NCBI RefSeq assembly: GCF_000299335.2
Contig: NZ_CP004387.1
Coordinates: forward strand, 3,038,001-3,102,000
Length of the DNA stretch: 64,000 bases
Direction: 5' to 3'
Source of the DNA: Isoalcanivorax pacificus W11-5
Lineage (GTDB): Bacteria > Pseudomonadota > Gammaproteobacteria > Pseudomonadales > Alcanivoracaceae
Under the pieces are notes generated by a model. That model made no database searches, was not told where the DNA came from, and saw only the letters and a program-made list of their open reading frames with translations. Position 1 is the first letter of the stretch; each line of letters opens with the position of its first letter. A program made the position numbers and the translations under genes. Below are positions 50,271 to 62,984 of the stretch, one piece after another.

Positions 50271-51782
50271 GTGACAGACCAGCCCGCCGCGCGCACCACC
50301 GGAACATCCCGCCTGAACCGTTTTGCCACGCCCGTTGCCCTGCTGGCCGGCCTGCTGTATCCGTTGGCGTTTGCGCCCTGGGCGTTCTGGCCGCTGATGC
50401 CGGTGAGCATCGCCCTGCTGTGGCTGAGCCTGCACGGCGCCACCCGTCGCCAGGCGTTGCTGCGCGGCTGGCTCTACGGGCTGGGCATGTTCGGATTCGG
50501 CATTGCCTGGGTGCATGTGAGCATGCATGAGTACGGCGCCACGCCAATGTGGCTGGCGGTGCCGATGACCGCCCTGTTCGCCGCGTTTCTGGCGCTGTTC
50601 CCGGCGCTGCTTGGCTGGCTCACCGTACGCTTCGCCCGGCACGCAACGCTCTCGCCGCTGCTGTTTGCGGGTGCCTGGGTCATCCTCGATGCCCTGCGCG
50701 GCTGGCTGCTGACCGGTTTCCCCTGGCTGTATGCCGGCTACCCGATGATCGAGACCGCACTGATGGGCCTGGCACCGCTGGGCGGCATCTGGTTGCTGAC
50801 GCTGGTCACGGTGCTCACCGGCACCGCACTCGGTGCGGCCCTGTTGCGCCAGAAGACCGCCATCGCCGCCGGGGTGCTGGCGCTGGTCGGCTGGGGTACC
50901 GGGCTGGTCACCGACCCGCTGCAATTCACCGAACCGGCCGCCGAGCCCACCCGTGTCGCGCTCCCGCAGGGCAATATTCCCCAGGATCTGCGCTGGCAAT
51001 TGAGCATGCGCGAGGCCACACGCGATATTTATGCCGAGCTCACCGCACGCATTCCGCCGGAACATCTGGTCATCTGGCCGGAATCCGCCCTGACGGAATT
51101 TCTGGATGACGCCGCTGAATTTCTGCTTGATCAGGGCGAACTGCTGGCCGCGCGGGACAGCACCCTGATCACCGGCATCCCGACCCGCGAGCGACGCGGT
51201 TTCGATATTCACTACTTCAACAGCATCGCCGTGATCAGCGGCGGTGACGGTATCTACCACAAACAGAAACTGGTGCCGTTTGGCGAGTATGTGCCACTGC
51301 AATCCCTGCTGCGCGGACTGATCCCCTTCTTCGACCTGCCCATGTCCAGTTTCACCCAGGGCGACCCCGAGCAGCCCAACCTGCTGGCCATGTACATGGT
51401 GGTTTCGCCTTTCATCTGCTATGAAATCCTGTACCCGGAACTGGTAGCCGAGCGCGCCAACGACAGTAACGTGTTGATCACCGTGAGCAACGATGCCTGG
51501 TTCGGCACCTCTGCCGGCCCACACCAGCATTTCCAGATGGCGCGCCTGCGCGCCGCCGAAACCGGCCGCTGGCTGCTGCGCAGCACCAACAACGGCATCA
51601 CCGCCATCGTTGATCCGCGCGGCCAGGTCACCGCGCGCCTGCCGCAGTTCACCCGCGACGTGCTGCTGGGGGAATTCGTGCCCATGAGCGGACAGACGCC
51701 CTACATGATGCTGGGCGGCTGGCCGGTGTGGGGGCTGGCGTTGCTGCTGTGCGCCACCGCACTGGTGCGTCGCAAAGCCTGA
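50271..51782 (+). CDS. lnt: Apolipoprotein N-acyltransferase
   Basis: A 503-residue inner-membrane enzyme that adds the third acyl chain to the N-terminal cysteine of lipoproteins. About six N-terminal helices precede a nitrilase-like periplasmic domain whose catalytic triad is visible: Glu in VIWPESAL, Lys in HKQKLVPFGEYVPL and Cys in VSPFICYEILYPE. The start is GTG at 50271 with AGGGAG upstream. In relatives lnt directly follows corC; here 3.3 kb of other DNA, including a repeat element, lies between, so it needs its own promoter. Confidence 0.96.
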   Translation: MTDQPAARTTGTSRLNRFATPVALLAGLLYPLAFAPWAFWPLMPVSIALLWLSLHGATRRQALLRGWLYGLGMFGFGIAWVHVSMHEYGATPMWLAVPMTALFAAFLALFPALLGWLTVRFARHATLSPLLFAGAWVILDALRGWLLTGFPWLYAGYPMIETALMGLAPLGGIWLLTLVTVLTGTALGAALLRQKTAIAAGVLALVGWGTGLVTDPLQFTEPAAEPTRVALPQGNIPQDLRWQLSMREATRDIYAELTARIPPEHLVIWPESALTEFLDDAAEFLLDQGELLAARDSTLITGIPTRERRGFDIHYFNSIAVISGGDGIYHKQKLVPFGEYVPLQSLLRGLIPFFDLPMSSFTQGDPEQPNLLAMYMVVSPFICYEILYPELVAERANDSNVLITVSNDAWFGTSAGPHQHFQMARLRAAETGRWLLRSTNNGITAIVDPRGQVTARLPQFTRDVLLGEFVPMSGQTPYMMLGGWPVWGLALLLCATALVRRKA

Positions 51783-51802
51783 GCCATTTTCCTACACCAC
51801 AA

Positions 51803-51836
51803 CGGCGGGATCGCTGACAGCTCCCGCCGCTTTTTC
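51803..51836 (+). terminator. Terminator after lnt
   Basis: Stem CGGCGGGA/TCCCGCCG with an 11-base loop is followed by CTTTTTCC. Confidence 0.75.
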
Positions 51837-51894
51837 CTGACAGACCCCATTGCGCCAATGCCACACACTGCTCCCCAGGCAACAGGAGCCGTGC

Positions 51895-52836
51895 ATGGAC
51901 GCACACGACGATTACGATTCGCCCTGGAAAGAGGCCGTGGAGGTGATGCTGCCGGAGTTCATGGCCTTCTACTTTCCCGACGCCGCAGCGCACATCGACT
52001 GGCAGCAGCCGCACCGGTTTCTGGATCAGGAACTGCAACAGATCATGCCCGACGCCGAGAGTGGCAAACGGGTGGTGGACAAACTGGCCGAAGTGATGCT
52101 CCTTAACGGCGACAGCCAGTGGGTCTATATCCACATCGAGATCCAGAGCCAGCGTGACAATGCCTTCGCCGAGCGCATGTACTGCTATCACTACCGCATC
52201 TTCGACCGCTACCAGCGCCCGGTGGCCAGCTTTGCGATCCTGGCCGACAACCATCCCCACTGGCGTCCGGCCCACTACCAGAGCAGCGTGCTGGGGTGTC
52301 ATCAGAGGCTGGATTTCCCGATCGCCAAACTACTCGACTATGCCTCACAGGAAACCGGCTTACTGGCCAGCGAGAACCCGTTTGCCCTGGTCACGCTGGC
52401 CCACCTGCACACCCGCCGGACACGGGGGCAGGACCGCCAGCGCTATCGCACCAAGCGGCGCCTGTTGCTGCTGCTCGCTGGCAGACAATGGGAGCGGCAG
52501 CGTATTATCCAGCTATTCCGGGTGATCGACTGGCTGATGACCCTGCCGCCCGTGCTGAACCAGCAACTGCGAAGGGAAGTGGCCAACCAAGGAGGACCGA
52601 CCGTGAAATTTCTCAGTGTGTTTGAACGACATGCCATTGATGAGGCCGCCCGCGAGGCGCTCGCGCAGGGCATTGTGCAGGGTGAAAGTGTCCTGCTGGC
52701 CCGGATGCTGACACGTCGTTTCGGACCATTGCCGACGGAGGTTCAGACCCGCCTGACCAGCGCCAGCAGCAGCCAGCTCGAACACTGGGCCGACCGCATC
52801 CTGGACGCCGCCTCCCTCGACGAAGTCTTCGGCTAG
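51895..52836 (+). CDS. Rpn/YhgA-type nuclease (transposase-like) with DUF4351 domain
   Basis: A 313-residue protein. The first 140 residues resemble the PD-(D/E)xK nuclease fold of the Rpn family (recombination-promoting nucleases annotated as transposases): DKLAEVMLLNGDSQWVYIHI followed by EIQSQRDNAFAERMYCYHYR, with the catalytic E-x-Q. The last 60 residues (GESVLLARMLTRRFGPLPTE to ASLDEVF) form a DUF4351 domain. AGGAG lies 6 bases upstream of the ATG. Rpn genes often behave as mobile, variable loci; no terminal repeats were found here. Its stop overlaps the convergent YdcF-like gene by 4 bases. Confidence 0.85.
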   Translation: MDAHDDYDSPWKEAVEVMLPEFMAFYFPDAAAHIDWQQPHRFLDQELQQIMPDAESGKRVVDKLAEVMLLNGDSQWVYIHIEIQSQRDNAFAERMYCYHYRIFDRYQRPVASFAILADNHPHWRPAHYQSSVLGCHQRLDFPIAKLLDYASQETGLLASENPFALVTLAHLHTRRTRGQDRQRYRTKRRLLLLLAGRQWERQRIIQLFRVIDWLMTLPPVLNQQLRREVANQGGPTVKFLSVFERHAIDEAAREALAQGIVQGESVLLARMLTRRFGPLPTEVQTRLTSASSSQLEHWADRILDAASLDEVFG

Positions 52837-53435
52837 AAATAGCGCAGCCGGTACACCACCAGCGCAGCCCACTCGTAATAAATCTCGGGAATCAACGCCA
52901 GCGCCCCGGCAGAGGGCATCCATTCTGGTGAAGGCGTCTCGCTGGCGGCGTGCGGTGCCACCTCCAGCCCCTGGGCCTGGAAGCTGAGCACCGCCCGGCA
53001 CAGATGCGCCCGATCCGTCACCAGCACAATGCGCCGGACGCCCTGCTCACGCAGCAGCGCCGCACTGTAGCGGGCATTTTCCCAGGTGGTGCGGCTCTGC
53101 TCCTCCAGCCAAGGAGCGGCCTGCGGCCAGCGATGCCGCAGCGCCTCAAGCATCAGCGCCGCCTCGGAAGGCCCATGCCCGTCAGCGCAGCCACCGCTGA
53201 TCAGCAGCGGCAGGCCCAGCTCCCGCGCCAGTTGCATGCCGGCACCGGCCCGACGCAGCCCGGAGGCCGGCACCTGATAGCCGCCACCACGACGCTGCCG
53301 CCCCGCGCCCAGCACCACCACTGCCTGCGGCGCCCCGTCCAGCTCTGCGGGCGGCAGCGGCGGCATCATCCGTCGCACCACCCCGGGCAGGGTGGCGCCG
53401 ATCATCACGGCCAGCAGCAGCACCATGCCACTCAT
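52833..53435 (-). CDS. YdcF/ElyC-like DUF218 family protein
   Basis: A 200-residue protein with an N-terminal membrane helix (MVLLLAVMIGATLPGVV) and a DUF218 domain: QAVVVLGAGRQRRGGG, LLISGGCADGHGPSEAALM, RTTWENARYSAALLREQG and RIVLVTDRAHLCRA. Related proteins (SanA, ElyC) act in envelope integrity, in some cases on lipid II or enterobacterial common antigen precursors. It lies between the Rpn gene and leuS, on the minus strand. The start at 53435 is the best internal methionine; the ribosome-binding site is weak. Confidence 0.85.
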   Translation of the reverse strand: MSGMVLLLAVMIGATLPGVVRRMMPPLPPAELDGAPQAVVVLGAGRQRRGGGYQVPASGLRRAGAGMQLARELGLPLLISGGCADGHGPSEAALMLEALRHRWPQAAPWLEEQSRTTWENARYSAALLREQGVRRIVLVTDRAHLCRAVLSFQAQGLEVAPHAASETPSPEWMPSAGALALIPEIYYEWAALVVYRLRYF

Positions 53436-53462
53436 TGGCCGCCACCGCTGTCTGCCTGCTGA

Positions 53463-56572
<3,110 letters not shown>

Positions 56573-56573
56573 T

Positions 56574-57578
56574 ATGCAGATCAAACCGGAACAGCTCAGC
56601 CGCCAGCTCGCACAGCAACTGCTGCCGGCCTACCTGATCGCCGGTGACGAGCCGTTCCAGCTCGGCGAGTGCGCCGATGCCGTGCGCCGCGCCGCGCGCG
56701 AACAGGGTTACCTCGAACGGCAGCTGTTCAGCACCGATACCGGCATCGACTGGCCATCGCTGTACAGCGAGGCGCAGAGCCTGAGCCTGTTCGGTGGCGC
56801 ACGCATTCTGGAAATCCGTTTCGGCGAAAAACGCCCGGACAAGGCCGCCAGTGAAATCCTGCAACAACTGCTGGGCAACCCTGCACCGGACACCCTGCTG
56901 TTGATCACCGCCTCGAAACTCGACCGGCGCCGCGACCTGAACAGTCAGTGGGTCAAGGCCCTGGAGAAACACGGCGCCCTGACTGAAGTCTGGCCCATCA
57001 ATGCCGCGCAGCTGCCACGCTGGATCGAAACCCGGCTGCGCCGTGCCAGCCTGAACGCCACACCGGATGCCATCGCCCTGCTGGTGGAACGCAGCGAAGG
57101 CAACCTGCTGGCCTGCGCGCAGGAGATCGACAAGCTCGCCCTGCTGTTCCCGAATGAAACCATCGCGCCGCTGCATATCCAGCAAGCGGTCGGCAACACC
57201 AGCCGTTTCAGCCCGTTCGATCTCGGCGATGCCATCACCGCCGGCGACCTGCCGCGCGCGCTGCGCATCCTGGATAACCTGCACAGCGAAGGCGTGGAAG
57301 CGCCGGTGGTGCTCTGGGCACTGGCACGCGATGTGCGCAGCCTGAGCGCCATGGTTGCCGGACAGGACCCCGGCCGCATGCCACCGCAACGATTGCGCCA
57401 GCTCGAACCTCTGGCGCGCAAGCTCGGACCACGCGGCATGGCCAGTGCCCAGGCGCTGTGCGCCCGCGCCGATCAGGCCATCAAGGGCATGGCCAGCGGC
57501 GACCCATGGCAACATCTGGCGTCCATCCTGATGCGCCTGTGCGGTCGCCCGCTGCCGTCGGTGATGGAAGCCGGCTGA
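56574..57578 (+). CDS. holA: DNA polymerase III subunit delta
   Basis: A 334-residue clamp-loader subunit that opens the beta sliding clamp. The N-terminus (KPEQLSRQLAQQLLPAYLIA) and AYLIAGDEPFQLGECADAVR match HolA; a central AAA+-like fold without Walker A continues to the C-terminal collar domain (VLWALARDVRSLSAM). It forms the conserved leuS-lptE-holA string. Length fits the family. Confidence 0.94.
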   Translation: MQIKPEQLSRQLAQQLLPAYLIAGDEPFQLGECADAVRRAAREQGYLERQLFSTDTGIDWPSLYSEAQSLSLFGGARILEIRFGEKRPDKAASEILQQLLGNPAPDTLLLITASKLDRRRDLNSQWVKALEKHGALTEVWPINAAQLPRWIETRLRRASLNATPDAIALLVERSEGNLLACAQEIDKLALLFPNETIAPLHIQQAVGNTSRFSPFDLGDAITAGDLPRALRILDNLHSEGVEAPVVLWALARDVRSLSAMVAGQDPGRMPPQRLRQLEPLARKLGPRGMASAQALCARADQAIKGMASGDPWQHLASILMRLCGRPLPSVMEAG

Positions 57579-57670
57579 CAGCTTTCCGGAAAGATTGACC
57601 CGTTCGACCGTGCAGCCCCCGGGCCGTCTTGCTAACCTCGGCACTCCTTCAGAAAAACAATACGCCCGCC

Positions 57671-58528
57671 ATGTTGAAAAAAGATCGCCTGGATACCTCG
57701 TCCATCAGCTTCACTGCGCTGTACACCGGCCACGTCTGGACCGCCAACGGGCTGTCCGCGCCCGCCTTTCGTACCCGCATGGGCAGCGTCTTCTACCATG
57801 CGCTGGCACCGTTCGAACTGGTGGGCGGCAAACTGGTGGGGGGCAATATCCGCACCTTCCTGCTGCAGCGCCATCACCTGATCGATCACCTGGTGGAAAA
57901 AGCCATTGAAGAAGAAGGCGTCACGCAGATTCTGGAAATCGCCTGCGGCCTGTCACCGCGCGGCTACCGTTTCTGCCAGCGTTACCCGCAACTGACGTAT
58001 GTGGAAGCGGACCTGCCGGACATGGCGGATCGCAAGCAGCAATTGCTGGCACGCACCGGCTCATTGAGCGCCCAGCACCAGGCCGTACCGCTGAACGTGT
58101 TTGCCCGCGATACCGACGATGCACTGGAAAACGTGGTGCGGGATCATTTTGACCGGAGCAAGCCACTGCTGGTGATTACAGAAGGCCTGGTGAATTATTT
58201 TGACCTGCCGACTATCGACAGTTTCTGGCAGCGCCTGCGGCATGTCCTGGCGGAACACCCCACCGGTATTTATCTCACCGACAATTATCCGCTGCTGGAC
58301 GATCATCCGTTCCACCGCACCATGCAGACCCTGCGCGGCCTGCTGGGCACGGTGTCACGCAGCCGGGTGAGTTTCCATTTCGGCAGCGACAACCAAGCGC
58401 AGCAACATTTCACCTCACTCGGCTACGGCCAGGTGGCAGTGCATAACCCACGGGATTTTTATCGCCTGCTGCCGATGCCACGTTCACGGGGCATGCCGTT
58501 CGTACGTGTCATTGAGGCACGGAGCTGA
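57671..58528 (+). CDS. LCM-type SAM-dependent methyltransferase
   Basis: A 285-residue protein of the leucine carboxyl methyltransferase-like group (COG3315). The signature is ISFTALYTGHVWTANGLSAP near the start, the SAM loop ILEIACGLSPRGYRFCQRYP (about 85-104), YVEADLPDMADRKQQLL, and LLVITEGLVNYFDL. Family members often methylate polyketides or other acids; the substrate here is unknown. The ATG at 57671 lacks a clear ribosome-binding site. It is inserted between holA and proA. Confidence 0.85.
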   Translation: MLKKDRLDTSSISFTALYTGHVWTANGLSAPAFRTRMGSVFYHALAPFELVGGKLVGGNIRTFLLQRHHLIDHLVEKAIEEEGVTQILEIACGLSPRGYRFCQRYPQLTYVEADLPDMADRKQQLLARTGSLSAQHQAVPLNVFARDTDDALENVVRDHFDRSKPLLVITEGLVNYFDLPTIDSFWQRLRHVLAEHPTGIYLTDNYPLLDDHPFHRTMQTLRGLLGTVSRSRVSFHFGSDNQAQQHFTSLGYGQVAVHNPRDFYRLLPMPRSRGMPFVRVIEARS

Positions 58529-58553
58529 AGCAAGAAGGTACCCTTCCACCGTA

Positions 58554-58595
58554 GCCTGCACAGTCTCCTGGGGGGGGGACGAAAACAGTGCAGGC
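58554..58595. other. Inverted repeat enclosing a G9 tract
   Basis: GCCTGCAC (58554-58561) and GTGCAGGC (58588-58595) flank 26 bases that contain nine consecutive G (58570-58578). It lies between two convergent genes and may act as a weak terminator; the G-run is prone to slippage. Confidence 0.5.
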
Positions 58596-58613
58596 CACGA
58601 TGCGGGCGGTTTG

Positions 58614-59906
58614 TCAGCCGTAGATCTTGTGCACGTTACCGCCGCTGGCGCGCGGCTCCAGGAAATACTGGCGGTCATTCAGCAGTTCGGCAAAGCGTTC
58701 CGCCTCGCGAATATTGCCGTGCTTGAACAGACAGCGCAGATATCCCGTCTCCTCATACTGGAACACCAGCAGTTCCAGTTTCAGTTCCGGCGAACTCATG
58801 TGCAGCGTGCAGTCACGGGCATGCTCTGCCGTCGAGAAACCGGGATTTTCCAGTTTCAGCAGGCAGCCGAAGAAATTGATGTCGACCACCTTGACGCGCT
58901 GGTCAAAACGGAACTGATCACCAATGCGGGATTCGCTGGTCACATGGCCACGGGTGTTGCAGGGCAACAGTCGCTCACTGCGCCGACGTTCCAGCTGCTC
59001 GTAGCTGCCGCGCGGGAACAGCGTAATGCCGTCCACCTGCTCCAGCGGCGCGCCACGCAGGAATGTCAGGAACAGCTCCAGCGACACCTCGCGCTTTTCC
59101 AGCTGCGGCAGGTGGTCGGCCCCCTTGATCAGCGCAAACTGCGCGTTCGGGCAACGTGCGGCAAAGGCGGCGTTTTCCCACGGCAATGTGAAGCTGTCGA
59201 ACTCGCCGGTGGTGACCAGGGTTTCACATTCCGGGTAGCCCAGCAGGCCCTCCACAGACAGCAGCCGGCGGCCATTGATCTTGTAACGTTCGCGCTCGTT
59301 GTCACTCAGCGCCTTCATCTGCCGGTAGAACAGCCGGCGCGCCGTGGGCGTGATGCCGGTTTCTTTCAGGCGATGGTAGTTGACCAGATACAGCACCACC
59401 GCCTGGGAAAATTCATCCATGCGGCCTTCATCCAGCACGCGTACGGATTCTTCCACCAGCATGCGCCAGCTCTTGCGCGGCCGTACGACGATGCCGGCCA
59501 CGATCATCTTGCCGGTCAGTTGCGGGTACTTGTAGGCGAAGGTGCTGGCAATGGCCGAACCGAGCGACAGGCCCATCAGGTGGACGGTCGGCAGCCCCAT
59601 GTGCACGACAAACTCATGCAGCAGGTCGGCCAGGTCTTCCATGCCCAGATCCGGCGACACCTGATCGTTGTTGCCCAGCGACGGCAGGTCCACCAGCACC
59701 ACCGGGAAATCGGTGTAGATGTGCTCGACACAGTATTTGTACGAGGTGAAATTCTGGAAGGCCCCGCCGATCACCACCAGCGGCGGCTTGTGACGGTTTT
59801 CCGGTGCACCGAAGGCGATGTAGTCGATGCGCCACTGTCCCACCCAGAAACTCTCGGGTTCTGCCTTGATGGCGCCCCGGCTGTATTCCTGATAATCGAT
59901 ACGCAT
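58614..59906 (-). CDS. Alpha/beta hydrolase fused to a PilZ domain
   Basis: A 430-residue fusion. Residues 25-290 form an alpha/beta hydrolase with nucleophile GLSLG (S114), likely acid D237 (GEFDSF) and H265 (GADHLP). Residues about 300-400 carry a PilZ-like domain with the RRRSER arginine motif (308-312) and VDINFFGCLL (341-350), a DxNxxG version of the c-di-GMP-binding motif (usually DxSxxG). Activity may therefore respond to c-di-GMP. The start is ATG 59906 or GTG 59915. No close operon partner exists; the gene lies between the LCM methyltransferase and proA. Confidence 0.85.
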   Translation of the reverse strand: MRIDYQEYSRGAIKAEPESFWVGQWRIDYIAFGAPENRHKPPLVVIGGAFQNFTSYKYCVEHIYTDFPVVLVDLPSLGNNDQVSPDLGMEDLADLLHEFVVHMGLPTVHLMGLSLGSAIASTFAYKYPQLTGKMIVAGIVVRPRKSWRMLVEESVRVLDEGRMDEFSQAVVLYLVNYHRLKETGITPTARRLFYRQMKALSDNERERYKINGRRLLSVEGLLGYPECETLVTTGEFDSFTLPWENAAFAARCPNAQFALIKGADHLPQLEKREVSLELFLTFLRGAPLEQVDGITLFPRGSYEQLERRRSERLLPCNTRGHVTSESRIGDQFRFDQRVKVVDINFFGCLLKLENPGFSTAEHARDCTLHMSSPELKLELLVFQYEETGYLRCLFKHGNIREAERFAELLNDRQYFLEPRASGGNVHKIYG

Positions 59907-60165
59907 AGTTATCACGGCCTCCGGTACTGGCCTGTTGTTATTGTCGCGCCGCCTCCGTCACGGGCCGTCATGCGGCGCCTGCGCGGGGCGTGTCGTTTTT
60001 TTGATTTCCTGATAGCGATGTGGCGCGGGAACGCCGGTACCAGCCAGTCAGACCGGCGTGATTCCAGAATGCCTGCCCAGTAGACACCGCTCTGGCATTC
60101 TGTGGTATTTCCGGGAGCGCGTAAACCGCCGCATATCGCTATAATGGCCCCCTTTACCCGGACAT

Positions 60166-61446
60166 ATGTTGAGCACCATGGACATCGAGAAGTACATGCA
60201 GGACCTGGGCGTGCGCGCCCGCGCCGCCTCCCGGCAGATGGCGCGGGCCTCCACGGCCCGGAAGAACGCAGCGCTGGCAGGCATTGCCGATGCCCTGCGC
60301 GCCGCCCGCGAGACGATCCTCAGCGCCAACCGCGAGGACATGGCCGCCGGCCGTGAAAACGGGCTGGAAGACGCCATGCTCGACCGCCTGGAACTCACCC
60401 CGGCGCGCTTTGACGGCATGCTCGAAGGCCTGGAACAGGTCATGGCCCTGCCCGACCCGATCGGCGAGATCACCGGCCTGAAGTACCGCCCCACCGGCAT
60501 CCAGGTGGGCCACATGTGCGTGCCGCTGGGCGTGATCGGCATCATTTATGAGTCGCGGCCCAATGTGACCATCGACGCCGCCGCCCTGTGCCTGAAATCC
60601 GGCAATGCCGCCATCCTGCGCGGCGGCTCCGAAGCCATTCGCGCCAACCAGGCCATCGCCGCCTGCATCCGCACCGGCCTGGCCGCCGCCGGCCTGCCTG
60701 AAGATGCGGTGCAGGTCGTGGAAACCACGGATCGCGCCGCCGTCGGCGCGCTGATCACTCAGCCCGAGTACGTGGACGTCATCGTACCCCGCGGCGGCAA
60801 GGGCCTGATCGAACGCATCAGCCGCGACGCCCGCGTACCGGTGATCAAGCATCTGGACGGCAACTGCCACGTCTATATCGACGAGCAGGCCGACCCGGCC
60901 AAGGCCCTGCGCATCACCCTGAACGCCAAGACCCACCGCTACGGTACCTGTAACACCGCCGAGACGCTGCTGGTGGCCGAGGCCGTGGCCGATGCGCTGC
61001 TGCCGGACATCGCCCGCGCCCTCAGCGACGCCGGCGTGGCGCTGCGCGGCTGCGAACGCACCCTGGCGCTGCTGGAGGGCAAGGTGGCCAACCTGACCGC
61101 CGCCACGGAGGCGGACTGGTTCGAGGAATACCTGGCGCCCATTCTGGCGGTGAAGATCGTCAGCGGGCTGGACGAGGCCATTGAGCACATCAACCATTAC
61201 AGCTCGCAGCACACCGAGGCCATCGTCACCGAAAACTACACCCGGGCACGCCGCTTCCTCACCGAAGTGGACTCCAGCTCGGTCATGGTCAACGCCTCGA
61301 CCCGCTTTGCCGACGGCTTCGAGTACGGTCTGGGCGCGGAAATCGGTATCTCCACCGACAAGTTCCACGCCCGCGGCCCGGTCGGCCTGGAAGGCCTGAC
61401 CAGCCGCAAATGGGTCGTGCTGGGCGACGGCCAGGTCAGGGAATGA
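60166..61446 (+). CDS. proA: Gamma-glutamyl phosphate reductase ProA
   Basis: A 426-residue aldehyde dehydrogenase-fold enzyme that reduces gamma-glutamyl phosphate to glutamate semialdehyde in proline synthesis. Conserved parts include [20 protein letters not shown], the catalytic Cys in [15 protein letters not shown], and [20 protein letters not shown]. The start may be 60166 or the ATG at 60178. It overlaps nadD by ATGA, starting the proA-nadD-rsfS-rlmH-mrdA string known from pseudomonads. Confidence 0.96.
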   Translation: MLSTMDIEKYMQDLGVRARAASRQMARASTARKNAALAGIADALRAARETILSANREDMAAGRENGLEDAMLDRLELTPARFDGMLEGLEQVMALPDPIGEITGLKYRPTGIQVGHMCVPLGVIGIIYESRPNVTIDAAALCLKSGNAAILRGGSEAIRANQAIAACIRTGLAAAGLPEDAVQVVETTDRAAVGALITQPEYVDVIVPRGGKGLIERISRDARVPVIKHLDGNCHVYIDEQADPAKALRITLNAKTHRYGTCNTAETLLVAEAVADALLPDIARALSDAGVALRGCERTLALLEGKVANLTAATEADWFEEYLAPILAVKIVSGLDEAIEHINHYSSQHTEAIVTENYTRARRFLTEVDSSSVMVNASTRFADGFEYGLGAEIGISTDKFHARGPVGLEGLTSRKWVVLGDGQVRE

Positions 61447-62090
61447 CCGGCACTGGCTCAGCCCTGGCCCTGTTCGGCGGCACCTTCGACCCGGTTCACA
61501 CGGCACATCTGCGGGGTGCACGCACCGTCGCCGACGTGCTCGGCTGCCCCGTGCACCTGCTGCCCAACGCCGTGCCACCGCATCGTCCGCAACCACTCGC
61601 CAGCGGCGCACAGCGGCTGGCCATGCTGGAACGGGCCTGTGAGGGCGAACCGGGCCTGGTGCCGGATGACTGGGAACTGCGCCAGCGCGGGCCATCATGG
61701 AGCCTGAACACCCTGCGGCATTTCCGTGCCACGCTCGGCCCGCACCGGCCGCTGGTGCTGGTGATCGGCGCCGACAGCTTCGCCAGCCTGCACCAGTGGC
61801 ACCGCTGGCAGGATTACCCGGCGCTGTGCCACCTCGCGGTGCTGCCGCGTCCCGGCGCCAGCGAAGCGAACCTCGATGTCCGGGCCGCCTTTGTGCCCGG
61901 TAAGGCCAGCGACCTGCAACGCGCCCCGGCCGGCCGCCGGCTGATGCTCGACGCACCCTGGCTGGATTTCTCCGCCACCGGCATCCGTGCCGCTCTGGCC
62001 CGCGATGGCCACAGCGACGCCCTGCCCCCTGCCGTGGAGAGCTATATCCACGAGCAGGGTCTGTATAATGTCCCGGACCGCTCGCACTGA
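61443..62090 (+). CDS. nadD: Nicotinate-nucleotide adenylyltransferase NadD
   Basis: A 215-residue nucleotidyltransferase of NAD synthesis. The nucleotide-binding motif is [12 protein letters not shown] (in NadD usually HxGH; here HTAH) and the second is [29 protein letters not shown] and [17 protein letters not shown]-like segments fit the family. The start at 61443 overlaps the proA stop. The A in place of the motif glycine is a modest deviation. Confidence 0.93.
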   Translation: MTGTGSALALFGGTFDPVHTAHLRGARTVADVLGCPVHLLPNAVPPHRPQPLASGAQRLAMLERACEGEPGLVPDDWELRQRGPSWSLNTLRHFRATLGPHRPLVLVIGADSFASLHQWHRWQDYPALCHLAVLPRPGASEANLDVRAAFVPGKASDLQRAPAGRRLMLDAPWLDFSATGIRAALARDGHSDALPPAVESYIHEQGLYNVPDRSH

Positions 62091-62115
62091 GCCCCCACAC
62101 CGAATCAGGAAGCGC

Positions 62116-62499
62116 ATGACAGACCGCACACCCGACCTGCTCGACATCACCCTGGCCGCCCTGGATGAACTCAAGGCCCGCAACGTCAGCAGCATTGATG
62201 TCCGCAAACTGACCAGCATCGCCGACAACATGGTGATCGCTACCGGCACCTCCAGCCGCCACGTCAAGGCGCTCGCGGACAACGTCGTCGAACAGGCCAA
62301 GGCCAGCGGCTTCCCGCCAGTGGGTGTGGAAGGCCAGCAGAATGCCGAATGGATCCTGGTCGATCTGGGCGACGTGATCGTGCACGTGATGCTGCCGGCC
62401 ACCCGCGAGTTCTACGACCTGGAACGCCTCTGGCGCGACCCGCACCAGCACCCGGACCGCGGCACCGCCGACAACGGCGGCAAAGAACGGGACGCCTGA
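62116..62499 (+). CDS. rsfS: Ribosomal silencing factor RsfS
   Basis: A 127-residue protein that binds ribosomal protein L14 and blocks subunit joining during starvation. The family blocks are VRKLTSIADNMVIATGTSSR, GVEGQQNAEWILVDLGDVIV and HVMLPATREFYDLERLW. AGGA precedes the ATG. It lies between nadD and rlmH, separated by 25 and 1 bases. Confidence 0.95.
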   Translation: MTDRTPDLLDITLAALDELKARNVSSIDVRKLTSIADNMVIATGTSSRHVKALADNVVEQAKASGFPPVGVEGQQNAEWILVDLGDVIVHVMLPATREFYDLERLWRDPHQHPDRGTADNGGKERDA

Positions 62500-62500
62500 T

Positions 62501-62974
62501 TTGCGCGTCCGTCTGCTGGCACTGGGCACCCGCATGCCCGGCTGGGTCGAGGCGGGTACGTCGGAATACGTCCGCCGCCTGTCCGGGGATATCCGCCTTG
62601 AGATCGAGGAAATCAGCCTGCCAAAGCGCGGCAGCAACGCCGATACCGGCGCACTGGTCGCCCGCGAGGCGGAAGCGCTGCGCAAGCGGCTGGCGAAATA
62701 CCCCGGCGCAATGACCGTGGCCCTGGAAGTGAAAGGCCGCCGTCTGACCACGGAGAAACTCGCCACCGAACTCGGCACCCTGCGCGATCTGGGGCAGGAC
62801 CTGTGCATTCTGGTCGGCGGCCCCGACGGCCTGTGCCCGGCGCTGTCCGCCGAATGCCGCCAGCAGTGGTCGCTGTCCGATCTGACCCTGCCGCATCCGC
62901 TGGTGCGGATTCTGGTGGCCGAGCAGGTGTATCGGGCGTGGACAATTCTGAGTGGGCATCCATATCACAGGTGA
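62501..62974 (+). CDS. rlmH: 23S rRNA (pseudouridine-1915-N3)-methyltransferase RlmH
   Basis: A 157-residue SPOUT-class enzyme that methylates pseudouridine 1915 in helix 69 of 23S rRNA. The C-terminal knot contains LVGGPDGLCPAL and LTLPHPLVRILVAEQVYRAW, followed by the invariant HPYHR end. It starts with TTG, one base after the rsfS stop, without a strong ribosome-binding site, so translational coupling is likely. Its 3' side carries the second GACGTC repeat. Confidence 0.95.
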   Translation: MRVRLLALGTRMPGWVEAGTSEYVRRLSGDIRLEIEEISLPKRGSNADTGALVAREAEALRKRLAKYPGAMTVALEVKGRRLTTEKLATELGTLRDLGQDLCILVGGPDGLCPALSAECRQQWSLSDLTLPHPLVRILVAEQVYRAWTILSGHPYHR

Positions 62975-62984
62975 AAAAGACGGG

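Noticed and set aside
60154-62808. An 884-codon open frame on the minus strand
   Set aside because: It is antisense to proA, nadD and rsfS, which have full family motifs; the antisense translation matches nothing.
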